Part shown: piece after piece, positions 1 through 7,757 of the stretch
Layout: each line of letters opens with the position of its first letter
Numbering within the stretch: position 1 is the stretch's first letter
Source: Bacillota bacterium
Lineage (GTDB): Bacteria > Bacillota_A > Clostridia > Lachnospirales > WQUN01
DNA length: 13,486 nt
NCBI GenBank assembly: GCA_009786175.1
Contig: WQTQ01000170.1
Coordinates: 1 to 13,486 of the forward strand
Direction: 5' to 3'
Notes under the pieces: model-generated
What the model saw: only the letters and a program-made list of their open reading frames with translations
What the model was told of the DNA's origin: nothing
The model's database searches: none
Made by a program: the position numbers and the translations under genes

Positions 1-765
1 ATACTTTATGTAAACGGCGCGGAATTTCTTGCGTATTCTAAAGGGAAAAAGCTTAGCGACCGGGATACATTTCCCAAAAACATAGAATCGTTAATGGAAA
101 AATTGCCGGAATACGGCTTTGAATTAACCGGATATATATATGGCGAGCCCGCAGATTTTACGATGGAGTACAAGCCAAACCAATATCTTCTCCCGGTTAT
201 TAGGGCATCGGTTTTTACACGGTGCCAAGAGAAAAGTCTTGTTTCCGATTACGCCTGTTTTAACGCCCTAATGTTCAAAACACCCCCAAATGGCAAAATG
301 GATTTTGCGGATACCCATACCGCCAAATTAATGCAGCCGCAGCTTGTTGAAAGTGTTAATGCAATTATCACGGAACTTGCAACAATTGGTTTAAGTCCGT
401 CTGCGGAACGCCACCATAAACATGATATTGGCTGGATGAAATTTGGCACATGTTATCAAATATATTACCGTGAAGACAGGCTGGACGGCATAATTAACAT
501 ACCCGATGTGCGTAAAAACGAAAAATATCTTGAAACACTTCCCGAAAAATATTTGAACATAATAAAAGAAACCATGTTCAAAGGGTGCAAAGGGTGCGTA
601 AAAGGCGAATGCCACGCCCGGCATGCTGTTGAATTGTTCGGCAAGAAAAAAACATATTGTATTCACTCATACAACATGTTTTACTTCCCTACGGAATTGA
701 AGGACATTCCTGTTATTGTGGATATAATCGCGCATACTTACGGTAAGAAAAGAAGATGCCCTTAA
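1..765 (+). CDS. Hypothetical protein with Cys-rich C-terminus, 5' truncated
   Basis: The reading frame is open from the first base of the window, so the true start lies upstream. The first ATG inside the window, at 94, has no convincing ribosome binding site, so it is probably internal. The visible part is about 254 residues. I do not recognise the family. The protein is soluble-looking, with no membrane segment. Near the C-terminus it has a CKGCxxGEC cluster followed about 20 residues later by another Cys and a His (YCIHS), which could bind a metal such as zinc. This is a guess from spacing only. An HHKHD stretch lies mid-protein. It ends with TAA seven bases before the palindrome at 774-791, which probably terminates both this gene and the convergent minus-strand operon. 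Codon use appears AT-rich, like the minus-strand operon beside it. Confidence 0.75.
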   Translation: MLYVNGAEFLAYSKGKKLSDRDTFPKNIESLMEKLPEYGFELTGYIYGEPADFTMEYKPNQYLLPVIRASVFTRCQEKSLVSDYACFNALMFKTPPNGKMDFADTHTAKLMQPQLVESVNAIITELATIGLSPSAERHHKHDIGWMKFGTCYQIYYREDRLDGIINIPDVRKNEKYLETLPEKYLNIIKETMFKGCKGCVKGECHARHAVELFGKKKTYCIHSYNMFYFPTELKDIPVIVDIIAHTYGKKRRCP

Positions 766-771
766 CATTCA

Positions 772-793
772 TACCCCCTGATATCAGGGGGTA
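772..793. terminator. Bidirectional palindromic terminator, copy 1
   Basis: A perfect 22-bp palindrome whose core is CCCCCTGATATCAGGGGG (774-791). As RNA it would fold into a hairpin of at least eight base pairs with an AUAU loop. On the plus strand it is followed by AATTAATTT. On the minus strand it is followed by TGAATGTT, a weak U-tract. It lies between two convergent genes and contains the TGA stop of the minus-strand 1265-aa gene. An identical core occurs at 7677-7694. The terminator role is inferred from structure and position. Confidence 0.7.
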
Positions 794-3700
794 ATTAATT
801 TAATCAATTGTCTATCTACCGCATCTTTTATCATGGGCCACAATTGAGTTACGATTATGTCCTCGTATCGGTTGCGTATATCCGTTTCCAACCCGCTTAA
901 ATTTCCATTTTGTGTGTAGTGGTGTGTACCGGCGGATAAGTGCATCGCCACATGGCTTACTAAGCTCTTGAATGTTTTACTTGAAGGGTTTAGCGCGTCT
1001 GCAATATCCGGGCAGAGTTTTAGTGCTTTAATATCATGGCGTTCCAGTTGCTTTGTATCTTTGTATTTATTGTACCACCTTGCAATACCGCGCACTTGCT
1101 CGTTAGAAAACGGCCAAATAAAGTAATTGCCCAAGTTAGAAAATATTGATTCATCATAATAGTAATCGTCATCCGCAATAGGAGGCAGTGACGTTACATT
1201 TAGTAATTTAAAGCAAGCAAACCCCGGCATTACAATCCGCTCTTTAGAAATTTTAGACAGCGGATACGATGCATTTATCTTCGGGTTAATAGAGTTAATA
1301 GACCGCATTGCTTCGTCCTTTAAACGTTTTTCGGTAGCTTTACCGGCGTCTATATATTCCGTAAAATTTTCAGCGAGTTGAAACAGCCAATACAATGTTT
1401 CGTCTGCACTATTTGGTTGTACTTTACAAAGCTGCAACTTTGCTACAGGCATTCTTTCAAATGTTTTGTAAAATGAACGCAAATGCTTGTCTGTGGCAAT
1501 TACATGATCCGTAGAGATTATTGTTTCACCCGGCTCGTTAATATTTACTTCAAATGACGTACTAAGGGCGTGTCGTGTCCTTGCGATAACAGTATTGTCT
1601 ACATACCAAAGTTTTTCAAGACTTAAATTGAAAACATCCGCATCCGGATACAGTTCATATTTTAATCTTTCGCCATTAAATGAAAATACACCATGTTTAC
1701 CGTTTAGTTTACCGTTTTTGGCCAGTGTGTTTATCACTTTATGACAGGAATCTGTGTCATAAGTAGTAGTCTTGTTTTCCGACACGTGCATTCTGTAATG
1801 TGTCAATGCTTCGGCTAAACCGGAGGATTCGCTGTCTGATAAAGTATTGTATGGCCATACCGTGCATGGGTTCGTATTAAGCCATTTGTCACAAGTTGTT
1901 GTAAGGTAATTGATATAATGTGTCAATGCAACATCCACGGTTTCTATAACCGCAAGATGAACTTGTTTGCGCGCTTCCAGCGTAAACTTGTTGCGGCTTA
2001 CCAGTAAAATATCTTCTGCATTGCCTCCCCAGTGGCTTATCTCTAAGTCGCAGCCGGGGTACCGTAACATTCCGGCTTCTTCTACCTCGGGTACATACAG
2101 CCCACGATAATAATATTTTGTACTTGTTTCGTCACCGCCTACAAATTTAATGCGTACTAACATATTGTGCTTTTTGTTGTAAGATAAAATTACTGTATGC
2201 CGAGACATACTGTCTTTTGAAGTTGAGTTAAAACATGTGAAAGCATGGCTGTCATCATGATACGGCGGTACAAAACTGCATTCTTTAACCGGGTGTAACT
2301 CACACTCTTGATTACTTTGGGGCGGTTTTTTATAGTCCTTGTAATGCCGAATAATTTCATCAAACGCACTTTTTTTAGAAATGCCGTTGCGTAAAGTTAC
2401 CTCCACTTCGTCAATATAAAACTTGACTTCCACAGGGAAAATATCACGCCCTAAAAATAAATCAATGCGCTCTGCCACTTCTTTAAAGACAGATTCTACA
2501 TTGTAGTCGAATGGAGTAATGCCAGCAAACATGCGCTCTTTTATTGCTCGTTCGCGAGAGATTTCTACCCTGAACATGGTGCCAAGACCATGCGCTTTAA
2601 AGCGAGATTTATCTGTTTGATCGCTCGCCAATAACTCCTCAGCAAATAAACTCGCACCGTCATCCTTATTTTCAAATATCATCTCATACTTTTTTCGCTC
2701 ATGATGTGTCTGTGAAATACCTGTATAGTAATCAGCCACTGCATATACCGACTGCATGCCAATTCCAAAAGAGCCATTCGGCTTAAGCCATTCCGGCATG
2801 CGTTGCACTTCGCTTAATACTTTTTGTGACTTTTTCCCGCCAATGTTCTTCATGCTTTTCATGGTAGTTTTATCTATACCACAGCCATTGTCACAAATAT
2901 TAAGAATCAAGGCATCGTCAGATATACGATAACGTACTTGTATTAATACTGATGAAAGTGAGATGTCATTTTTTAGTACATCAAAAATGCTCCACCTAAT
3001 AGAATCCTTATAGGATAACTCGTTATATGCGCTTTTATTTTCGTTGATATATCTATACAGTTGTATTTTCATGGCATCCATACTATTTGATACAAATTCG
3101 CGCAAGAAAATCATGTGATGATAATGCTTGACAGCAATTGGTTGTTCCAAAAAATTTTTGTCCCCATATAAGCTTGCACCACGCATAAGCTCAGAGGCTC
3201 GGTTATGGCTAATAGAGTATTCTAAATCGACTATTTCTTCATCCAGCTTTTTTGTACGCCACCATATCTCACTCTTATCTTTATCAAATTTTGGTGCAGA
3301 GCCATGGAAGCAGTCGGGAACAATTACTTGCCAGTTAAGAGCTAAGCAATCTAGCTCTTCTTCTATTTCCTTCATATATCTCCGTACTAATCTTGATGCT
3401 TCGCGCTTTTCACGAGATGCTTCATAACTTTCTTTTCGTCGTTCCTCCATTTCTTGGAGTTTGAGCATCATGTTTTTATTACCCTTTTTTAATTGCCGGA
3501 CAATTTCATTAACACGCAGGCCTGTATGCCTAAACTGTTCCTCCATATTTCTTGTCAACATATAAAATTCATCATCACTCATTACACTTTCTAAGTCATT
3601 TTTCGGCGGGGTGGAATAATCCATACGTGCTTTTAATGATACAGTGCGAGAGTCCAGATGTAAGTGCTCCAGTGCATTGTGCTTAAGCATATGCGCTTTT

Positions 3701-4581
3701 GTTTCCTGTGGAAGGTTGTCCATCCACCATTGCGCTAATTGCCAACCATTAAATCTGTTATTGTCTACATCTAAAGTATCGGCAAGACGAAGTAAAACCT
3801 GCACTAATCTTGGATGAAGTTCGTCATTACATATCCCAACCTGCTTATACGGATGTGTAAGAGTATATTCCACACCACGGCCTCCGCTATGCCCTGCACA
3901 TATGTCTGCAATTAATCGCCAAAGGCGCATAGGTATTACATGATTCGAAGCATTCTCCATTTCATCCAATATTAACTTTCGGGACCTATCTGCATGGCCT
4001 GATCTAAAATATGAGGACAATACCATCACTAAATTGTAAGTATACATACCGGAAGGGATACCCGCTATGTCTCCATTACCTGCAAAATGTTTTTGCAAAT
4101 TATCTAATTCGTTTAATATGTAGCATGCAGCATTTTTCATATCGTCATGCTTGTCATCTCGTAAGGCTTCTACTTTGCTAACAAATGCATCACTCATTAC
4201 AGCACTACGAACATCTTTATACTCCACATACATTCCCAAATCATGACGATAAGCACATTCCAATAACATCCAAGTATCTGTTGCACCTAGTAAACACAGA
4301 TTATCGCCAAGCACTCTGGCCATTGTGGATAGTAACATCTCGGAGTGGGTAACGCCATGGTCACTAAACGTTTGAAAAGGAGGAGACGAAATAAGACTAA
4401 GCATCATGCTCAACTTTGATTTATGAGTTCCCCAAATATTATACAATGTATGTGCTGTTGTGCTGCTTGCAGATAACATGCGCAGGTGATCTTCAATGCT
4501 GCATGGACGTGATACATTTGGACAATTTTCTCGGGCACAGTTACCGGAGAGTTTTACTCCAAAATTATTTGTGTTGTACAT
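784..4581 (-). CDS. HD-domain plus Hsp90-like (GHKL) ATPase protein, 1265 aa
   Basis: Third gene of the minus-strand operon, starting 21 bases after the receiver gene, with a GAAGG-type ribosome binding site. Seen in order: a small N-terminal cluster C15, C20, C27, H32 (possible zinc site); an HD phosphohydrolase-like domain at about 65-275 with H75/H79, the pair H113-D114, H231 in HSGG, and LRLADTLDVD (D267, D271); a charged coiled coil at about 340-410; and a GHKL ATPase at about 485-680. The ATPase has an N-box (LREFVSNSMDA, E495, N499), a G1 box (DNGCGI, D564) and a G2 box (GSFGIGM, 603-609). Residues about 700-890 include YRGLYVPEVEE and LLVSRNKF and resemble the Hsp90 middle region. The last 375 residues are not recognised. 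The key residues for metal and ATP binding are present, so both activities are plausible. No membrane segment is seen, so it is probably cytoplasmic. HD domains joined to Hsp90-like ATPases are known in predicted bacterial conflict proteins. I infer it is the output of the upstream kinase and receiver; its substrate is unknown. Confidence 0.85.
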   Translation of the reverse strand: MYNTNNFGVKLSGNCARENCPNVSRPCSIEDHLRMLSASSTTAHTLYNIWGTHKSKLSMMLSLISSPPFQTFSDHGVTHSEMLLSTMARVLGDNLCLLGATDTWMLLECAYRHDLGMYVEYKDVRSAVMSDAFVSKVEALRDDKHDDMKNAACYILNELDNLQKHFAGNGDIAGIPSGMYTYNLVMVLSSYFRSGHADRSRKLILDEMENASNHVIPMRLWRLIADICAGHSGGRGVEYTLTHPYKQVGICNDELHPRLVQVLLRLADTLDVDNNRFNGWQLAQWWMDNLPQETKAHMLKHNALEHLHLDSRTVSLKARMDYSTPPKNDLESVMSDDEFYMLTRNMEEQFRHTGLRVNEIVRQLKKGNKNMMLKLQEMEERRKESYEASREKREASRLVRRYMKEIEEELDCLALNWQVIVPDCFHGSAPKFDKDKSEIWWRTKKLDEEIVDLEYSISHNRASELMRGASLYGDKNFLEQPIAVKHYHHMIFLREFVSNSMDAMKIQLYRYINENKSAYNELSYKDSIRWSIFDVLKNDISLSSVLIQVRYRISDDALILNICDNGCGIDKTTMKSMKNIGGKKSQKVLSEVQRMPEWLKPNGSFGIGMQSVYAVADYYTGISQTHHERKKYEMIFENKDDGASLFAEELLASDQTDKSRFKAHGLGTMFRVEISRERAIKERMFAGITPFDYNVESVFKEVAERIDLFLGRDIFPVEVKFYIDEVEVTLRNGISKKSAFDEIIRHYKDYKKPPQSNQECELHPVKECSFVPPYHDDSHAFTCFNSTSKDSMSRHTVILSYNKKHNMLVRIKFVGGDETSTKYYYRGLYVPEVEEAGMLRYPGCDLEISHWGGNAEDILLVSRNKFTLEARKQVHLAVIETVDVALTHYINYLTTTCDKWLNTNPCTVWPYNTLSDSESSGLAEALTHYRMHVSENKTTTYDTDSCHKVINTLAKNGKLNGKHGVFSFNGERLKYELYPDADVFNLSLEKLWYVDNTVIARTRHALSTSFEVNINEPGETIISTDHVIATDKHLRSFYKTFERMPVAKLQLCKVQPNSADETLYWLFQLAENFTEYIDAGKATEKRLKDEAMRSINSINPKINASYPLSKISKERIVMPGFACFKLLNVTSLPPIADDDYYYDESIFSNLGNYFIWPFSNEQVRGIARWYNKYKDTKQLERHDIKALKLCPDIADALNPSSKTFKSLVSHVAMHLSAGTHHYTQNGNLSGLETDIRNRYEDIIVTQLWPMIKDAVDRQLIKLITP

Positions 4582-4602
4582 ATAATACGCCTTCTTTCGT
4601 GA

Positions 4603-5028
4603 TTAATGTTGCGGAATAAGTTTATATTCTTCGAGTTTTGCCAAAACTTGATCCATATAATCATGTGCACGTTTGTCTACTAGTGTTACATTTACATAAT
4701 CGTCAGGCATGGTTACATTCAAAAAATCGGGCAATAATGCACTAAGTATTATTGTGCGGTTACTAAGGTGTGGTTGGCTCTCCTTCAAAATATGTTGATA
4801 AAATACCCAGCCGCCATATTGTCCTTTTGCTATTTCCTTAAGATGATGTGGGAGAAAACGCTTGTTCATATCCAAATCAATTATCGCTACATCATATTTT
4901 TTGTTACTTTCTAAAAACTCCGTGGCCGTAATGAAATCGGCAGCACAATCTACCTCATATCCCTTTTTCTCCAAACGCCCGCCAAATTTAGCCGCATCAT
5001 AGCCATCTTCTAAAAATAGTATTTTCAT
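4603..5028 (-). CDS. Stand-alone response-regulator receiver domain
   Basis: A 141-residue protein consisting of a single CheY-like receiver domain with no DNA-binding or enzymatic output domain. The acidic pair E7-D8 after the first strand (MKILFLED), the predicted phospho-acceptor D51 (VAIIDLDM), the conserved switch Ser S96 (TIILSAL) and the conserved Lys K119 (LVDKR) are all in place, so it should accept phosphate. It starts one base after the stop of the kinase gene. Its AGGAG ribosome binding site lies inside the end of that gene, which indicates translational coupling. It is followed after 21 bases by the HD/Hsp90-like gene. With no output domain of its own, it probably acts by binding a partner, and the 1265-aa protein is the obvious candidate (inference). 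Confidence 0.9.
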   Translation of the reverse strand: MKILFLEDGYDAAKFGGRLEKKGYEVDCAADFITATEFLESNKKYDVAIIDLDMNKRFLPHHLKEIAKGQYGGWVFYQHILKESQPHLSNRTIILSALLPDFLNVTMPDDYVNVTLVDKRAHDYMDQVLAKLEEYKLIPQH

Positions 5029-5029
5029 G

Positions 5030-7321
5030 TCAGGTCTCCTCTTTAGGGTTAGGAATTTCTACTACAAAAACATTTTCTGCTGTTGAGTCGTTAATAAAGT
5101 GCTGGATATATCTTGCGTTTTCTGCTGTATTTCCTTTGAACAATCTTCGTTGATGTTTGTTGGGATGTGCTGAGATATATTCTTTATAGTATTCACGATA
5201 TTTACGGGCTTTGACATCAGATATTTCTGTAAAATAGTCAGGAACCGCCGGGTATCTGTAGAAAAAGCTCTGCAAATATGCAATATGATAATCACATATA
5301 TACTCACTGGTGGCATATGCCGTTCCGCCATGTTTTTCTGCAAATTTTTTAACAAGGAATAAACCCATACCCAAGCCATTTGCTACATCCTCGGCCCAGT
5401 CGCTGCGATGGCCCATTTCAAAAATATCATTGCACTCCTTTTCCGACATAGGTATGCCATAACTTGTAACTGTCAGTCTGTAAAAATCCACTTGCTCATC
5501 GTTTTTTACAAACTCCCCTTCTACAAAAGTTGTGGTATTGTCATATGAATATTTAAGCGCGTTGTTTACTAAATTATGCGCTATTATTTGAAAAAGATCA
5601 CTGTCTGCATTCAACTCTACTGATTTACTCTTTTCCAACATAGATTGTTCCAATTTTACTTGTTTGCTGGCATTACGAAACATTGGTTCATAAGTATGAC
5701 ATAAATTATATAGAAATCGGGATGGCTGTAATAACCTCTTTTTTGGTTCCTGTGTTAAAAGGCTGCTGTCAGTCATCCCGCTAATAACTGAAAGCAGGTC
5801 ATTATATCTATGCCCGCCAAGTATATAATCGCTTAAAAGCAATAATACGGACTTATCTATTATACTGTATAACATTTGTAAATCCCGTGTACGTGCTTCA
5901 TTTGCACCTGCAAGTTCTTGATACATGTCCTCAAGCTTTGCCAGTTCAACCTTCATACCGGCAAGTACATTACCAAGTTCATGGTTTGTAAATTTATTAA
6001 GCAGCCCATTTATACAGTAATGGTAGTCTGCAAAAGTAGCATTAAAGTTTGTTAAAAACAATGCGCTTGTATCACTTAAAATCCGGTAATTTTTGCAAAC
6101 ATCTAAGTATTGTGCCTTTGTCTGCTCATCTTTAAAAAATAGAACATAAACCACAGGATACGATTCAAAACCATGGTTTGCGTAAGCAAGTAATACTGCA
6201 TTAGCATAACAGTTTACATTTTCGCCGTCCGGCAAAATAATCAAATCAGCAATTTCATTTGGTTCTGTTATTACTTTCTCAATTATTACCTTGTCACCGG
6301 CATCGGGCATTTGTGGCTCTTCAAGTTTAGACTTTATTTTATCAAGATTAATACGACCGGGCAATGTATCAAAAGTGCGAGTGGGGTCTAACACTTCATT
6401 TCCTGTTGGTAACGGTTCTAAAGTAAGGTCTGCACCGGGAATATTTTTCTCGCTCATTATACCTTCAATGGTACTGGATGTTTTATATACATGTATTCCT
6501 TCCAAGTTAAAGCGTTGTTTAAAAAGGATAACGGCTTCAAACAATTGAGTACGGTTTTTTCTGAACCTTGTAATTAAACCGGGGTACATTTTCGTAGGGT
6601 CTCTGTTTTCAACTCTGACAAAATGTTCTTCGTCGTAATGGAAACCGCGTAAGTAAGGCTGCATAGCAGATTGAATGTATTGCATCGTTAGATTAATGAG
6701 TACATCCTTTTGTTTTTTTACAAATTCAATAAAGTTGAATATGTCGTTAAAGAAATTTTTACAATTTTCTTCTTTGGGGATGTATTCAGCCAACTCATTT
6801 AAATTTTTATTCAATCCCAAATTGTCTAGCTTTTCTTTGACATCGTTTATGTTAGCCGAATCAACAAATTGCCCGGTCATAAACACCCCAAGCCACTGTT
6901 CTTCTACAATTACAGGAATTATCCATTCTGTGAAAGACGTTGTTTTGCAAATATATGTACCATAAGTAATTTTATGACCTTCGGCAGTAGTATATGTTTT
7001 CTCTTCAACACCGTCCGGCATTCCGTTCGGGTGGTTGTCCCGTAACAATTTGGCATATTTCACATCTTGCATATGACATTTTGCAATAAAATCAGCGTTA
7101 CCATGACGCAACTGGCTGCATACCGGAGAAAACTTCTCGTATTCAGTCAAAACCTCATATTTATGAAATTCCCCATCGGATTTTACATACCAAAAAACAA
7201 TTGGTTTTTCAATTGCATGTGTCATGGAGTATAAAGATCCAATCATCTGTTTTTCGAATGTAGCACCAAGCAAACCCTCTATATGCGAAGGCAATGGCCA
7301 TTGCAAATCCAAATTATCCAT
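5030..7321 (-). CDS. PocR-domain sensor histidine kinase-like protein, 763 aa
   Basis: First gene of the operon, with a strong TTGGAGGA ribosome binding site before the ATG. Residues about 12-160 match the PocR sensory fold: PVCSQLRHGNADF with C68, C82 in IAKCHMQD, then YICKTTSFTEWIIPVIVEEQWLGVFMTGQF. In this family the domain senses small molecules. No membrane segment is seen, so the ligand would be cytoplasmic. Residues about 200-430 are not recognised. An H-box-like TNHELGN places the candidate phospho-acceptor at H447, followed by a helical coiled-coil region. The ATP-binding domain shows an N-box (HNLVNNALKYS, about 582-592), an F-box-like IFEMGHRSD and a G2 box (GLGMGLFLVKKF, from 649). 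The G1 box is degenerate: TSYGIPM at 619-625 replaces the usual DxGxG, so the Asp that reads adenine is missing. About 85 unusual residues follow the ATPase core. The partner is probably the adjacent receiver. Whether it is an active kinase is uncertain. Confidence 0.85.
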   Translation of the reverse strand: MDNLDLQWPLPSHIEGLLGATFEKQMIGSLYSMTHAIEKPIVFWYVKSDGEFHKYEVLTEYEKFSPVCSQLRHGNADFIAKCHMQDVKYAKLLRDNHPNGMPDGVEEKTYTTAEGHKITYGTYICKTTSFTEWIIPVIVEEQWLGVFMTGQFVDSANINDVKEKLDNLGLNKNLNELAEYIPKEENCKNFFNDIFNFIEFVKKQKDVLINLTMQYIQSAMQPYLRGFHYDEEHFVRVENRDPTKMYPGLITRFRKNRTQLFEAVILFKQRFNLEGIHVYKTSSTIEGIMSEKNIPGADLTLEPLPTGNEVLDPTRTFDTLPGRINLDKIKSKLEEPQMPDAGDKVIIEKVITEPNEIADLIILPDGENVNCYANAVLLAYANHGFESYPVVYVLFFKDEQTKAQYLDVCKNYRILSDTSALFLTNFNATFADYHYCINGLLNKFTNHELGNVLAGMKVELAKLEDMYQELAGANEARTRDLQMLYSIIDKSVLLLLSDYILGGHRYNDLLSVISGMTDSSLLTQEPKKRLLQPSRFLYNLCHTYEPMFRNASKQVKLEQSMLEKSKSVELNADSDLFQIIAHNLVNNALKYSYDNTTTFVEGEFVKNDEQVDFYRLTVTSYGIPMSEKECNDIFEMGHRSDWAEDVANGLGMGLFLVKKFAEKHGGTAYATSEYICDYHIAYLQSFFYRYPAVPDYFTEISDVKARKYREYYKEYISAHPNKHQRRLFKGNTAENARYIQHFINDSTAENVFVVEIPNPKEET

Positions 7322-7355
7322 AAAGTATCCTCCAAAAGTATGTGATTTGTACCGA

Positions 7356-7384
7356 ATTATAACTTAACATGCTCTTGTTGTCTA
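7356..7384 (-). promoter_or_regulatory. Promoter of the sensor/receiver/HD-ATPase operon
   Basis: On the minus strand, a -35 box TAGACA (7379-7384) is followed after exactly 17 bases by a perfect -10 box TATAAT (7356-7361). This is a near-consensus sigma-A promoter. Transcription would begin near 7349, giving a leader of roughly 27 bases before the kinase ATG at 7321, with the GGAGGA ribosome binding site in between. Confidence 0.8.
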
Positions 7385-7420
7385 TACTGTAAATGACTAT
7401 TAATTTTTTTCAAAACAGTA
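7385..7420. promoter_or_regulatory. Possible operator between divergent promoters
   Basis: TACTGT (7385-7390) and ACAGTA (7415-7420) form a 6-bp inverted repeat centred between the -35 boxes of the two divergent promoters. Phd/YefM-type proteins bind short palindromes near their own promoters, so the adjacent small gene could act here. The arms are short and this could arise by chance. Confidence 0.25.
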
Positions 7421-7435
7421 CCTGTGTGTTACAAT
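7407..7435 (+). promoter_or_regulatory. Probable promoter of the Phd-like gene
   Basis: A weak -35 box TTTTCA (7407-7412), a 17-base spacer, and a good -10 box TACAAT (7430-7435). Predicted transcription start is near 7442, downstream of the alternative start at 7424. This supports the GTG at 7475 as the real start codon. Confidence 0.55.
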
Positions 7436-7474
7436 AGTTATGCAAATCCATTATGCGCTAAGGAGGTTTCGACT

Positions 7475-7684
7475 GTGCAAATAACTCTGTCAGACTTAAA
7501 AGTTAACATCAGTAAATACGTTGATCTTGCAAATGAACAAGATATTATTATCACCAAGTATGGCAAACCTGTTGCCAAAATTATCCGTTTCGACAAAGAG
7601 CCGTGGTACACAAAGGAAATACCGGACACAATAACATCAATAGAGCAGTTGTTTGGCACTCTCCCAAATTTGTCCACCCCCTGA
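7475..7684 (+). CDS. Phd/YefM-type antitoxin-like protein, no toxin partner
   Basis: A 69-residue protein, starting at GTG with a perfect AAGGAGG eight bases upstream. The frame is also open from 7424, but that start would lie before the predicted transcription start and has no ribosome binding site. The N-terminus reads QITLSDLKVNISKYVDLA, followed by DIIITKYGKPVAKI. This is the typical Phd/YefM N-terminal DNA-binding and dimerisation region. In known pairs the C-terminal part wraps around a toxin (Doc, YoeB or VapC). Here the next gene is a GntR regulator and no toxin frame is adjacent, so it is an orphan antitoxin or a small transcription regulator. It is divergent from the kinase operon with only about 150 bases between start codons, so it may control that operon (inference). 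Its last codons, ACC CCC TGA, are part of the palindromic terminator at 7677-7694. Confidence 0.8.
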   Translation: MQITLSDLKVNISKYVDLANEQDIIITKYGKPVAKIIRFDKEPWYTKEIPDTITSIEQLFGTLPNLSTP

Positions 7685-7700
7685 TATCAGGGGGTTTTCA
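7676..7700 (+). terminator. Palindromic terminator, copy 2
   Basis: A 20-bp perfect palindrome with the same 18-base core as copy 1 (CCCCCTGATATCAGGGGG, 7677-7694), followed here by TTTTCATTT. It has the stem and U-tract form of an intrinsic terminator for the Phd-like gene, and it contains that gene's TGA stop codon. Confidence 0.75.
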
Positions 7701-7726
7701 TTTCCCAAAAAAAATTTTCACTTCCC
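7695..7726 (+). repeat. 20-bp-spaced direct repeat upstream of GntR promoter
   Basis: TTTTCATTTCCC (7695-7706) is repeated as TTTTCACTTCCC (7715-7726) with one mismatch. The period is exactly 20 bases, about two helical turns, and the second copy ends two bases before the -35 box. It may be a tandem protein site or a chance A/T-rich repeat. Confidence 0.4.
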
Positions 7727-7728
7727 TA

Positions 7729-7757
7729 TTGACACCATATCAATAGTGTAGTAGTAT
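7729..7757 (+). promoter_or_regulatory. Promoter of the GntR/ABC/lipoprotein operon
   Basis: A consensus -35 box TTGACA (7729-7734), a 17-base spacer and the -10-like TAGTAT (7752-7757). Transcription would start near 7764, downstream of the alternative ATG at 7756, which is therefore excluded as the start of the regulator gene. Confidence 0.75.

Noticed and set aside
391..666. Minus-strand frame opposite the first gene
   Set aside because: It is opposite a long frame open to the window edge; it has no ribosome binding site and no recognisable protein features.
5062..5379. Minus-strand frame of 105 codons inside the kinase gene
   Set aside because: It lies wholly inside the clearly supported kinase frame on the same strand and has no family motif.
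784..7321. Simple assignment as a housekeeping HtpG chaperone with a normal two-component pair
   Set aside because: The ATPase protein has an HD domain and a long unknown tail, is about twice the length of HtpG, and the receiver has no output domain.
7424..7474. Upstream start extending the Phd-like protein by 17 residues
   Set aside because: It lies before the predicted transcription start, lacks a ribosome binding site, and the Phd family begins at the QIT motif encoded from GTG 7475.
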